From Hyphomonadaceae bacterium (lineage in GTDB: Bacteria; Pseudomonadota; Alphaproteobacteria; Caulobacterales; Aquidulcibacteraceae), in NCBI GenBank assembly GCA_023384105.1, contig JAHDXR010000009.1, positions 1-64,000 of the forward strand: a DNA stretch of 64,000 nucleotides, read 5' to 3'. This document shows, one piece after another, positions 24,868 to 32,364 of the stretch. A program made the translations under genes and the position numbers. Position 1 is the stretch's first letter. Each line of letters starts with the position of its first letter. The notes beneath the pieces are model-generated. The model saw nothing but the letters and a program-made list of their open reading frames with translations. It was not told the origin of the DNA and did not search any database.

Positions 24868-25854
24868 TTAAGCGGCCTCCGATGCGGGCTTCGATTGAGC
24901 GGTTTCGAGGGCTGCGAGACGGGCTTGCAGATCGTCGAGGGCGGCCTTCGTCACCACCTCTTCGACGTTCGCGTAGGCGCCGTCCTTGAACTCCTCCCAG
25001 CATTCTTCGCCGAGAATGATCGGCCCGTTGTAGGGCTGAATGTCCTTCGGCACGTCGCCGCTGAGCGTGAGCGTGAGATGCGGAACGAAGCTCGGAAACT
25101 TCGACACCGCGCCGGCGCGGCGAAGGTCAAGCCAGCGCGAGGTGAGCGAGAGGCTTTCGAACGCAAGCACGACCGCGCCCTTGTCGCCCAGCTTCTTCAC
25201 TTCACGCACGCCGCCTTCGATGGTCTTCGTCTTGGTGCGATCTTCGAAGCGATAGACCGGGCCACAGTCGCACATCGACTTGCGCTCTTCGTTCGGCTCG
25301 ACGTGATAGTCGTCGAAGAGTGCGGCCCAGTTGAGTTCGATTGCGCTGGCGATGATGGTGCAGTGAAGCTTCTCGGCCGGAAGCAGCGACTTGAAGCCTG
25401 CCCCGCGCGCCCAGGCGAGAATGTCTTCGGCGTTCTCCACCGGACGATAGACGTAGAGGGTTTTGGCCTTGGCCTTGTGAAGCTCTTCGGCAGCTTTCTT
25501 GACCCGCTTGCGATTAACCGGACCGCCGCCAGGCGCACGCGTGCTAGGGTGCGGCTGCGCCTTCAGGCGCCCGAGCGCGCCCTTGATGTGAGAGCGCTGA
25601 AAGTTACGGAAGCTCTCGCCGCCGCGACTTGGCGACGGCAAGCTGTAGGTGGTTTCCCGCAGTTGAATCGCGCGGCCCGGCTGCGGCGCATTCTCAATAG
25701 AGAACTTGCGGCCAGAATACGCCTTCATAGGGCGCGACAGACGAACTCGCTTGCCGTTGATGATCCCCATGCGGGTGCCGTTCTTCTGGCGCGCAAGCAG
25801 AGGCTTCGCCTTCGCAATCGCCTCATTTAGTTGGTCGAGTTTGGACTTGGACAT
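24868..25854 (-). CDS. 2H phosphoesterase, Acb1-like anti-CBASS candidate, with tag module
   Basis: 328 residues. Two HxT motifs, LHCTIIAS (His164, Thr166) and FVPHLTLTLSG (His259, Thr261), define the 2H phosphoesterase fold. The surroundings, YVYRPVENAEDILAWARGAG and LLPAEKLH, match my memory of the phage Acb1 group, which cleaves the cyclic nucleotides that trigger CBASS defence. Residues 5-20 (KLDQLNEAIAKAKPLL) are the shared head-region module, and residues 20-125 are basic. Placement between protease and scaffold genes suggests packaging in the capsid. The enzyme could instead act on RNA ends. Confidence 0.7.
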   Translation of the reverse strand: MSKSKLDQLNEAIAKAKPLLARQKNGTRMGIINGKRVRLSRPMKAYSGRKFSIENAPQPGRAIQLRETTYSLPSPSRGGESFRNFQRSHIKGALGRLKAQPHPSTRAPGGGPVNRKRVKKAAEELHKAKAKTLYVYRPVENAEDILAWARGAGFKSLLPAEKLHCTIIASAIELNWAALFDDYHVEPNEERKSMCDCGPVYRFEDRTKTKTIEGGVREVKKLGDKGAVVLAFESLSLTSRWLDLRRAGAVSKFPSFVPHLTLTLSGDVPKDIQPYNGPIILGEECWEEFKDGAYANVEEVVTKAALDDLQARLAALETAQSKPASEAA

Positions 25855-25867
25855 GCGCCCTGCCCTT

Positions 25868-26014
25868 TCAGCGAAGGATGATGGGGAGAGCGATGGCGCC
25901 GATCAGCAGCGCCGCGCCCATGATGAGATCAACCTTGTCGGCGATGGCGGTGTGGAGGTCGAAGCCGAGCCCCCACTCCGCACGACGCCGGCGCGAGCGC
26001 GGCTTGCGCGCCAT
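25868..26014 (-). CDS. 48-residue membrane protein with basic N-terminus
   Basis: Begins MARKPRSRRRRAEWGLGFDL and ends in one hydrophobic helix (IMGAALLIGAIALPIIL). It fits the gap between its neighbours, ATG 10 bases past the upstream stop. The Arg-rich start with a C-terminal anchor recalls small tail-anchored proteins. Function unknown. Confidence 0.6.
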   Translation of the reverse strand: MARKPRSRRRRAEWGLGFDLHTAIADKVDLIMGAALLIGAIALPIILR

Positions 26015-26024
26015 CTCAGCTCAC

Positions 26025-26828
26025 TTAGCCCCAGTTCGCGCCGGACGCCGCCGAGACGATGACGCGGCCGGTGCGCGGATGACGCACGGCGATGTATTGA
26101 TCGGCCGGCTTGGCGGAATCCACGATGGAGAGCGTCGCAATGCCGCCGGTCGTGGTCAAAACCGTGAAGCGCTTTTTCGAGGTGATCTCTTCGAGCTCTT
26201 GGTTCGCGCCCCAGGTCGCGTCGCCCGAGATGGTGTCGCCGGTGAGCCCAATGCCGTTGGCGTTCTCGCTGATCCAGACTTCAAGCTGGTGCACGGCGGC
26301 GATGGCGTCGCCGGCAGCATCGCGAACAGTGAGGGTTGCGACCAGCGTGTTGGTTGCGCCGGCGGCGAGCGAAATTGAGACCGTGTCCGGATCGGTGGAG
26401 ACGCCCGCGTCGCCCTCGACATACCACTTTGTGGCCGAGGTCGGGATGAACCAAGCCGCGGCGCCGGGCTGGAGCACAAAGACGCCGGTGCCAGAGGTCA
26501 ACGCATTGATCTGGTCGTTGCCTTCATAAATCGGCGCAACGTTGAGTTCGTTGCTGGCGTCGGTGTTGACGATGAAGATCGCCTTGCCCGCAGAGGCGGC
26601 CGGCAGCGCAACGCCCTTCGTCCCGTCCGCGCCCGTCACCGCGTTGAGCTGCTTGGTGATCTGGGCGTAGGTGGATTGGCCCGAGCCCGCAGCCGCGAGC
26701 GCTTCGGCGCCCAGCACGGCTTGCACCTCGGAGAAGTCGAGCCCAGCGCCTTCGCCGAAGCTCACCGCGCCTTTGAATTGAACGGGGCCGAGAAACATCT
26801 CGCCGCGTTTGCGAACATTGTAGCCCAT
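26025..26828 (-). CDS. beta-rich head-region structural protein
   Basis: 267 residues, Ala/Thr/Gly/Val-rich. It opens MGYNVRKRGEMFLGPVQFKG. The middle (FIVNTDASNELNVAPIYEGN, VFVLQPGAAAWFIPTSATKW) is a pattern of beta-barrel surface proteins and the C-terminal third looks Ig-like. Probably a head decoration or fibre protein. Family not recognised. Confidence 0.65.
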   Translation of the reverse strand: MGYNVRKRGEMFLGPVQFKGAVSFGEGAGLDFSEVQAVLGAEALAAAGSGQSTYAQITKQLNAVTGADGTKGVALPAASAGKAIFIVNTDASNELNVAPIYEGNDQINALTSGTGVFVLQPGAAAWFIPTSATKWYVEGDAGVSTDPDTVSISLAAGATNTLVATLTVRDAAGDAIAAVHQLEVWISENANGIGLTGDTISGDATWGANQELEEITSKKRFTVLTTTGGIATLSIVDSAKPADQYIAVRHPRTGRVIVSAASGANWG

Positions 26829-26898
26829 TGGAGTTGTCTCCTGAGTGTGTGGGGGCGGCGATCACGCCGCGTCTTGAAGTTGTTCGGTGTAGATCGGC

Positions 26899-27003
26899 CT
26901 AAGCGATCCAACCGTTCGGAATTGCGATGGCCACGAAAATGAGCCAGGCCAGCGCCGCGACGGCGAGTGCTATGCGGAGCATTTCGAGCAGGAATCCGAT
27001 CAC
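26899..27003 (-). CDS. 34-residue single-span membrane protein
   Basis: GTG 27003 has GGAG 8 bases upstream. The product is one helix, MIGFLLEMLRIALAVAALAW, then LIFVAIAIPNG. Downstream of its stop, in another frame, lies a near copy of the last codons of the preceding gene (TEQLQDAA plus stop). Confidence 0.55.
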   Translation of the reverse strand: MIGFLLEMLRIALAVAALAWLIFVAIAIPNGWIA

Positions 27004-27039
27004 GCCGCCGTCTCCGACCTGTTGTGCGTGGGCCGCGCT

Positions 27040-27294
27040 TCAGGCGGCGTCTTGTAATTGTTCGGTGCTGAGGCGCGGCGCGATCCAGAAGTTCCAGGCA
27101 CCGCGAGCCCACGAGAACGTGTAAAGGAAGCACATGGCGAAGATGCCGTACTGCTCTGCGGTCCACGTCGCGTAGAACCAGAACGGTTGTCCGATCAGGC
27201 CGAAGATGCAGGCGTACTTGCGCAGCCGTTCGCTCTTGCTCTGCGAGAGAAACACGGCGGTTACGCCGGTCAGCATGATTGCGATCTGATCCAC
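27040..27294 (-). CDS. small multi-span membrane protein
   Basis: 84 residues from GTG 27294, overlapping the MuF stop. Two to three hydrophobic segments rich in aromatic residues (IFGLIGQPFWFYATWTAEQY, IFAMCFLYTFSW). Similar small membrane proteins are common in phage head regions; role unknown. Confidence 0.6.
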   Translation of the reverse strand: MDQIAIMLTGVTAVFLSQSKSERLRKYACIFGLIGQPFWFYATWTAEQYGIFAMCFLYTFSWARGAWNFWIAPRLSTEQLQDAA

Positions 27295-28385
27295 TATGCC
27301 GCTTCCTCCGCCAATTGCTCGGGCTCCATGAGCCGGTAGAAGACATGGCAAAGGCAGTTCGGATGCGCGGGCGCGTGCTTGTATCGGCGCCCGGACTTCT
27401 TGCTCACGAACTCCGCGTTCATCGGGATGCCGCGCTTGGGCTGATCCCGCGCCAGCGAACGGCATTCCTCGCACTCGCGTTCCGTGCGAGCGTCCTTCCA
27501 AAATTTGCGGACCAGATCGCCGTTGACCTTCCGCTCCTCAACCGCCTGTCGCCACGCTTCGCCCGTTCCCGCGTTCAGCGCGCGCATTGATTCCGCGCGA
27601 GCGATGGTTCGCGCGCGATGCTGGATCATCCGCTCCTGATAGCGATCGACCATCCTGTCGATCTGCTCGGGCGTCAGCGGCTTTTTATTTTCCTGCGCCC
27701 GGCGGATGGCGTTGTCATAGCGCTGATCTCGGAGGCGCCATTGATGGATGCCGTCTTTCGGCTTGCCGGTCTTGGGATCAAGCGGGGCAATTTCCACGCC
27801 CGATTGCTTCGAGCGCTCGTTGCCGAGGCCCCAGCGTTTCAGCGAGCGGCGCGTGTGGACGGTTTCGAGCGCGCGGCGATAATTCTGCACGGCTTTGGAT
27901 TGGCTCTCGGTCAAGCCCACCGCCTGCTTGATCTGCCGGGCTTGCTGGATCGGGTTGACGCCTTTGGTCATCCCATCCACCAGCGCCGACCGCACCGCCG
28001 CGCGCGTCCCCTCCCCGATCTCACGAATGAGGTTGAGCGAATATCCTTCAAGCCAGGTGATCAGGGCGGGGTTGAGACGCTGAAACGCGAAGCGCGCTTC
28101 ATTGAGCACCGGGCTCTGCACCGCGAGCGCGCCGCCGGCCCACACCGCGTTCTGCAGCCCTTCGCGCACCGCCTGCGCTTTCACCGGATCGACTTCGCCG
28201 ATGATCTCCAGGATGCGGTGCGTCTGGCCTTCCTTCAAAGCCTCTTCGAGTTTGGAAAGATCGACGCTGGCGACGTGATCCTTGATCAGATCCCGGACTG
28301 CGCGCGCGAGAGCAGGTTCAAGCTTTTCCGCGAGCGCTTCAATGTCGGAGGGCTTGGCCTTCTCGACGGCCTCGCAGGTGAACAA
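27294..28385 (-). CDS. MuF-like head morphogenesis protein
   Basis: 363 residues. Mostly helical, with the Mu gpF-type C-terminal pattern RTIARAESMRALNAGTGEAW, TERECEECRSLARDQP and HPNCLCHVFY, whose Cys/His residues suggest a metal site. It is made next to portal and carried in small numbers in heads of related phages. The start is TTG (28385); its first residues, EAVEKAKPSDIEALAEKL, loosely match the shared head-region module. Confidence 0.85.
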   Translation of the reverse strand: MFTCEAVEKAKPSDIEALAEKLEPALARAVRDLIKDHVASVDLSKLEEALKEGQTHRILEIIGEVDPVKAQAVREGLQNAVWAGGALAVQSPVLNEARFAFQRLNPALITWLEGYSLNLIREIGEGTRAAVRSALVDGMTKGVNPIQQARQIKQAVGLTESQSKAVQNYRRALETVHTRRSLKRWGLGNERSKQSGVEIAPLDPKTGKPKDGIHQWRLRDQRYDNAIRRAQENKKPLTPEQIDRMVDRYQERMIQHRARTIARAESMRALNAGTGEAWRQAVEERKVNGDLVRKFWKDARTERECEECRSLARDQPKRGIPMNAEFVSKKSGRRYKHAPAHPNCLCHVFYRLMEPEQLAEEAA

Positions 28386-28388
28386 GGC

Positions 28389-29039
28389 TTACTTGTATTT
28401 GCCGGTGCGGCGCAGCGATTTGTAGCCCTTGCCCGGCTCGTAGCCGAGGCCGATTGAGCGCCCCTTGCGGCGGTTGGCGAGAGTGCCGAGCGCGCTGAAG
28501 CGCTTCGATGCCTTCGGGTCGCCGCCTTTGGCTCGGGCCTTTGCGCCCTGCTCCGCAAGCCGGCGCGCCAAGCGCGAAGAGCCGCCGCGCGGGATCAGGC
28601 CACGCGCTTTATCGACGGCTTCATAAAGCTCTTCAACCGCATCCGTCATGGGAAGCTCCGCTGATTTGTAGAACGCCTTGCGGGGCTGGCCGCCTGGGCC
28701 TTTGCCGCCGCGATAGCGATGAGCGAGATAGGCGCGTGCGCGAGAGCCGCGCTGCGCGCCGGCGCGGGCTTTCTCAATGGCATCGTCCAGCAGCTCAATC
28801 GCGCTCATGACGTGCTCCGATTTGTTGACGCCGGTGGCGTAGACGCCGCTGTAGTTCCCTACGCGCGCGCGGCGCTTGCCTTTGGGGCCGAACCCCTTCC
28901 CTGCCTTCCGGCTTTCGAGATAGCGGCCGATTTTGTAGTTGCGCTCGTTTCGGTTGGTGCTGAGCAAAAAGCCGATGCGGCGGTGAAGCGGCGGCTTGCC
29001 GGAGCGGATCAGGCCAGCCTTTTCGATGGCGTCGCTCAT
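28389..29039 (-). CDS. basic three-module protein of repeated tag segments
   Basis: 216 residues, very rich in Arg, Lys and Gly, no known domain. The shared module occurs three times: MSDAIEKAGLIRSG (1-14), MSAIELLDDAIEKARAG (78-94) and MTDAVEELYEAVDKARGLIP (131-150). Both internal copies begin with Met preceded in the DNA by GGAG and a 6-base spacer (ATG at 28808 and 28649), and each is preceded in the protein by KSxE. So internal starts giving nested products, or proteolytic cutting between modules, are both possible. ATG overlaps the upstream stop. Confidence 0.65.
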   Translation of the reverse strand: MSDAIEKAGLIRSGKPPLHRRIGFLLSTNRNERNYKIGRYLESRKAGKGFGPKGKRRARVGNYSGVYATGVNKSEHVMSAIELLDDAIEKARAGAQRGSRARAYLAHRYRGGKGPGGQPRKAFYKSAELPMTDAVEELYEAVDKARGLIPRGGSSRLARRLAEQGAKARAKGGDPKASKRFSALGTLANRRKGRSIGLGYEPGKGYKSLRRTGKYK

Positions 29040-29803
29040 GGCGCCAGCCCCCGCGCCTTCGCGATGGCGGCATAAAGGGCGCTCAGCGCGTCGCGCGCTT
29101 TATGAACCCGTGCGCGCCGACGCTGGAACGAGACCAGTTCGCGATCTCCCCAGCGTACGCCGTGATAGCCCTTGCGTTTGAACTCGTGCTGCGTACGCCT
29201 TGAGGCTGTGGCGTCGTCGGCTCCGCGCTTCATGTGTTCGCGCGCGCGTCGCATGAATGTTTCGGCGTCGCCGTAATTGCCGCGCACGCGCGAGCGATAG
29301 AGCTTACCCCCAAACTGCCGCGCGGTCTTCGGCTTCGTCGCGTATGATACGCCTTTCGGCTCTGGCAGCCCCTTCCCTTGCGTGCGGGTGGGGCGAAGAT
29401 GGCGGCCCTGGATTTTCTTCGGCGTACCGTGAAAACCCGGCTGATCTACCCGATGCTTGGCCCCGGCTGGTTCAATGCGGGTCCAAGTGGGATTGGTGCG
29501 GCGGGTCGCGAAAGCCGTGCGAACCCGCTTGGGTCTGCTTGGATCGAGGCGGCGGAGCGTGCGGCCGAGGCTGGCCTTCTTGATATCGCGCGAAGCTGCT
29601 TCGTATTCGGCCTCGGAACGCATCCCCCAGCGGCGGTGGGGATTGCGACCATCGAGCGTTCCCTGCGCGCGATAGAGCAACGGCTTCTTTGAAGCCTCAC
29701 GCGCGTCTCGCACGCGCTTCGCCCGAGTGGGGTCTAGGCGACGGAGTGTCGAGCGAAGGCTCGCCTTCTCGATCGCCTCATAAAGATCATCGACGGCGCT
29801 CAT
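29036..29803 (-). CDS. ADP-ribosyltransferase-like protein with tag modules at both ends
   Basis: 255 residues from ATG 29803, which shares its A with the portal stop. N-terminal module SAVDDLYEAIEKASLRSTLR, C-terminal module DALSALYAAIAKARGLAP. Residues 13-31 and 76-94 are a direct repeat (KASLRSTLRRLDPTRAKRV / KASLGRTLRRLDPSRPKRV). The core has FHGTPKK (His125), SYATKPKTARQFGG (Tyr154), then GYHGVRWGDRELVSFQ (Glu222), the H-Y-E order of ADP-ribosyltransferases of the polyvalent-protein type. The enzyme call is by pattern only; transferase activity is not shown. Confidence 0.5.
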   Translation of the reverse strand: MSAVDDLYEAIEKASLRSTLRRLDPTRAKRVRDAREASKKPLLYRAQGTLDGRNPHRRWGMRSEAEYEAASRDIKKASLGRTLRRLDPSRPKRVRTAFATRRTNPTWTRIEPAGAKHRVDQPGFHGTPKKIQGRHLRPTRTQGKGLPEPKGVSYATKPKTARQFGGKLYRSRVRGNYGDAETFMRRAREHMKRGADDATASRRTQHEFKRKGYHGVRWGDRELVSFQRRRARVHKARDALSALYAAIAKARGLAP

Positions 29804-32364
29804 CACGCCGCCTCGCTGCCGAGAATCCAATCGTCATCAGCGCCGGCATCAAAGCCCTCTAGCGCCTTCTTGATGCGCTGGGCTTGGTCGTCGTCGTCTT
29901 CGGCCGCACCTGGCGCGCCTTGATCGCCCAGGCCCTCCTCCGGGGCCGGCGGCATGCCCGCGAGTTTGCGCGCCCAGTTCTGATCGTCTTGGCTGACGAA
30001 GAGCTGCGCGCCGGCGCCGGCCATGGTGGAGACGAACGCCGAAAGCTCGCCCAAGTCTGGCTTTTCCAGATCGCCCGGCTCGAACTTCGGCATCAACTTT
30101 TCGTCGAGCGAGTTCAATTCCCAGAGGCGCTTCAACACTTGGCGGTTCAGCACGTCCGCCATGCGCTTAACGTAGGAGCCCAGCGCCTGCGCGAAGAGCG
30201 CGGTCTTGTCGCTGGAGTTGTGCGTCGGCGTGAAGCCGTCGGTGACGTACATGGCGCTGGGCGACGAGACGCGGATGCAGCGCATCGGCTCTTCGCTCAC
30301 CGGCTCGATCTTGGCGATGCCGGGCCCCATGGGCTTGGTCGCGCTACGCCTCCGAACCCGTTCCGCCTTGCGCGTTAGCAGGAAGGGATTCATCCCGTCC
30401 GGCATGGTGATCGTGACCAGCCAAGAGCGAGTGTGCTTCTCCACCCACTCCTTGGTTTTTGGATGGCGATAGCCCTTTGAGTCGCGGAAGCTGACGCTCG
30501 CAAGCCCGCCGAGGCTGCGTACCAGCTCCACGACGCCATCGCGCAACGCGTCGCTGACTGTGCTGAAGCGCACTTGGCCAATCGTCGAGCAATAGCCGTC
30601 CGTGTCCATCAGCCCGCGCAAAAGCGCGAGGCGATCCGGAATAGACGCGCGCAGATATGGCGCCGGAATGAACTTGCTGTGGCTCGTCGTGCCGATAAGC
30701 CCGAGCGCGTCCAGCCCATTGATGAAGTGGTTACACCCGCCGCCGGTGTTTGCTGGCCCACTGATGCGGAACGCGCGCGCGTTGCTGTCGCAACGCCGCG
30801 GCGTGAGCCTGTGGTTTTCCGGTAGCCGCGCTGTGACTGCGTCGATGATTTCGGCGTCTGCCGAGAGGAAGGTCGGACCGCCTTCGCCTCCCGCACGGCG
30901 CTTTGGCATGCTGCCGTCGCCAAGCAGGACGCCTAGAATGTAGGGATCGACCGGGAGCGGAGCGGCTGGGGCATAATCCACCGGCTGAGTCACCGGCACA
31001 TGGAAGCGACTATCCTTCATGCCGGACGCCATGCGCTCCATGATCTGCTTCGTGGTCAGCACGCCGTAGCGATCAAGCAGCGGATACGGCTCTGGCGGGG
31101 TCGCGGCCCACGGCAAGCGAGCGCGGCGCGGCACGCCTTGTCGCTTCCAGAACGGCGTCGTGACAACCCATTTGTGGTCTGCATCCGCGAAGATTTCGCG
31201 GCCGTCCGCGAGCGTCACGCGATAGGCTTGCTTGACGCCGTGGTCGTAGGTGTCGAGCACCTTGGACGCGCGACCGAGCGGGCATACCACCTCGTCGCCG
31301 GGCTTGATTTCGCCCATCGTGGTCCAGCCGGACGGCGTGAGCACCTTTGCCGAGTGCGGTTGCGCCAGCGCAAAGCTGCCGACGCTGGCTTGGCCGAGGA
31401 AGATGAAATCCATCAGCACCGCAGTGGCGATCTTGCGGTCATAGCGATCGATGATGGCGGTGGTGTCAAAAGAGCGGCCGCCGCCGGAGCTCAAAAGCTT
31501 GAACTCGTACATCTGGGCGTTGCCCGAGGGCTTTCCGCTTTCGTCTTCGTAGACGTCAGACGGGATGACGACGCCTTCGTTTTGATCGCGCCGCACCTGG
31601 GTTGCGAGGCGCTTCCAGCCGTCAAGGGCGGCGCGCGCGGTTTGGTCACCGTCCGCGGCGTTCTTGAACAGCGAAAGCGGCACGCGCACCACAGGCAGGC
31701 CCGCGAGATCGCGCTCGATGCCCACCGCTTCGATCTCTTCGATCTTCGACTTGAAGTACCAGGGCCGGTAGAGCCCGCGAAGGATGCTCTCCCCTTCCGG
31801 GTTGTTCTTGATGCTGGTGGTGCGGAACAGCGCCAGCTTGTTGATCGGGATGAAGACAGTGCTCTTCCAGGTGGTCTGCTGATGCAGGCCCAGAATGGCG
31901 CCGGAGTTGCGGTCAATCTCCCAGCGCTGAATGGTGTTCTGCGCCCGGAGCGCGATTTCGCGGATGCCGTACTTGCCGTCCTCGCGCGGCTCGAAGGTGA
32001 TCTCGCACGGCGCAAAGCCATACGTGAACATGGTGCAGGCCTCGGTGATCACGTCACCGAGCGGGGTCTGCATCTTGTCGAAGACGTCTTCAGCGAACTT
32101 CTTGGCGTCTTCAGCGGCCGGGGTATCGTCCGCGGCTTTGAGCGGCCATTCGACACTGCCGACAAGGGCGGTCAGACCAAACAGCACCGCGCGGACGGTC
32201 GGATCGTTCGCCGCCATCTCGCGGAACTTGCGCTTGCCGCGCTCGCCGCTCAGCTCCGGGAGGAATTCCTCCTGGATGAAACCGCCATAGGCCTTGAGGC
32301 CGCTGTCGCCGATGGGCGCAACCACGGTTGCGTTTGAGGCTGGCGAAGTCGGGGTGTCAGCCAC
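29803..32364 (-). CDS. portal protein (DUF935-like) interrupted by a class 3 intein
   Basis: 853 residues; without the intein 470. The portal halves read GLKAYGGFIQEEFLPELSGE, VRAVLFGLTALVGSVEWPLK, PWYFKSKIEEIEAVGIERDL, IFLGQASVGSFAL, then SSDKTALFAQALGSYVKRMA. It forms the dodecameric gate for DNA at one capsid vertex. The joint in mature protein is SFAL-SSDK, in a conserved helix, so the phage needs splicing. The GTG start at 32364 overlaps the TerL end by 8 bases. The Asp-rich C-terminus may contact packaged partners. Confidence 0.85.
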   Translation of the reverse strand: MADTPTSPASNATVVAPIGDSGLKAYGGFIQEEFLPELSGERGKRKFREMAANDPTVRAVLFGLTALVGSVEWPLKAADDTPAAEDAKKFAEDVFDKMQTPLGDVITEACTMFTYGFAPCEITFEPREDGKYGIREIALRAQNTIQRWEIDRNSGAILGLHQQTTWKSTVFIPINKLALFRTTSIKNNPEGESILRGLYRPWYFKSKIEEIEAVGIERDLAGLPVVRVPLSLFKNAADGDQTARAALDGWKRLATQVRRDQNEGVVIPSDVYEDESGKPSGNAQMYEFKLLSSGGGRSFDTTAIIDRYDRKIATAVLMDFIFLGQASVGSFALAQPHSAKVLTPSGWTTMGEIKPGDEVVCPLGRASKVLDTYDHGVKQAYRVTLADGREIFADADHKWVVTTPFWKRQGVPRRARLPWAATPPEPYPLLDRYGVLTTKQIMERMASGMKDSRFHVPVTQPVDYAPAAPLPVDPYILGVLLGDGSMPKRRAGGEGGPTFLSADAEIIDAVTARLPENHRLTPRRCDSNARAFRISGPANTGGGCNHFINGLDALGLIGTTSHSKFIPAPYLRASIPDRLALLRGLMDTDGYCSTIGQVRFSTVSDALRDGVVELVRSLGGLASVSFRDSKGYRHPKTKEWVEKHTRSWLVTITMPDGMNPFLLTRKAERVRRRSATKPMGPGIAKIEPVSEEPMRCIRVSSPSAMYVTDGFTPTHNSSDKTALFAQALGSYVKRMADVLNRQVLKRLWELNSLDEKLMPKFEPGDLEKPDLGELSAFVSTMAGAGAQLFVSQDDQNWARKLAGMPPAPEEGLGDQGAPGAAEDDDDQAQRIKKALEGFDAGADDDWILGSEAA
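30217..31365 (-). mobile_element. class 3 intein with LAGLIDADG endonuclease (in portal)
   Basis: 383 residues, portal residues 334-716. Block A starts AQPHSAKVLTPSGW with Ala1 in place of Cys/Ser. Block B has DHKWVV (Trp399, two residues after the block B His), block F has RCIRV (Cys696) and block G ends FTPTHN before Ser+1 (Thr714). These are the W, C and T positions that define class 3 inteins, in which the block F Cys starts the reaction. Between them, YILGVLLGDGS and LLRGLMDTDGY are the two LAGLIDADG motifs, so homing may still be active. Confidence 0.88.

Noticed and set aside
31000-32337. 445-codon plus-strand frame opposite the portal gene
   Set aside because: Antisense shadow of the portal and its intein, whose motifs are unambiguous.
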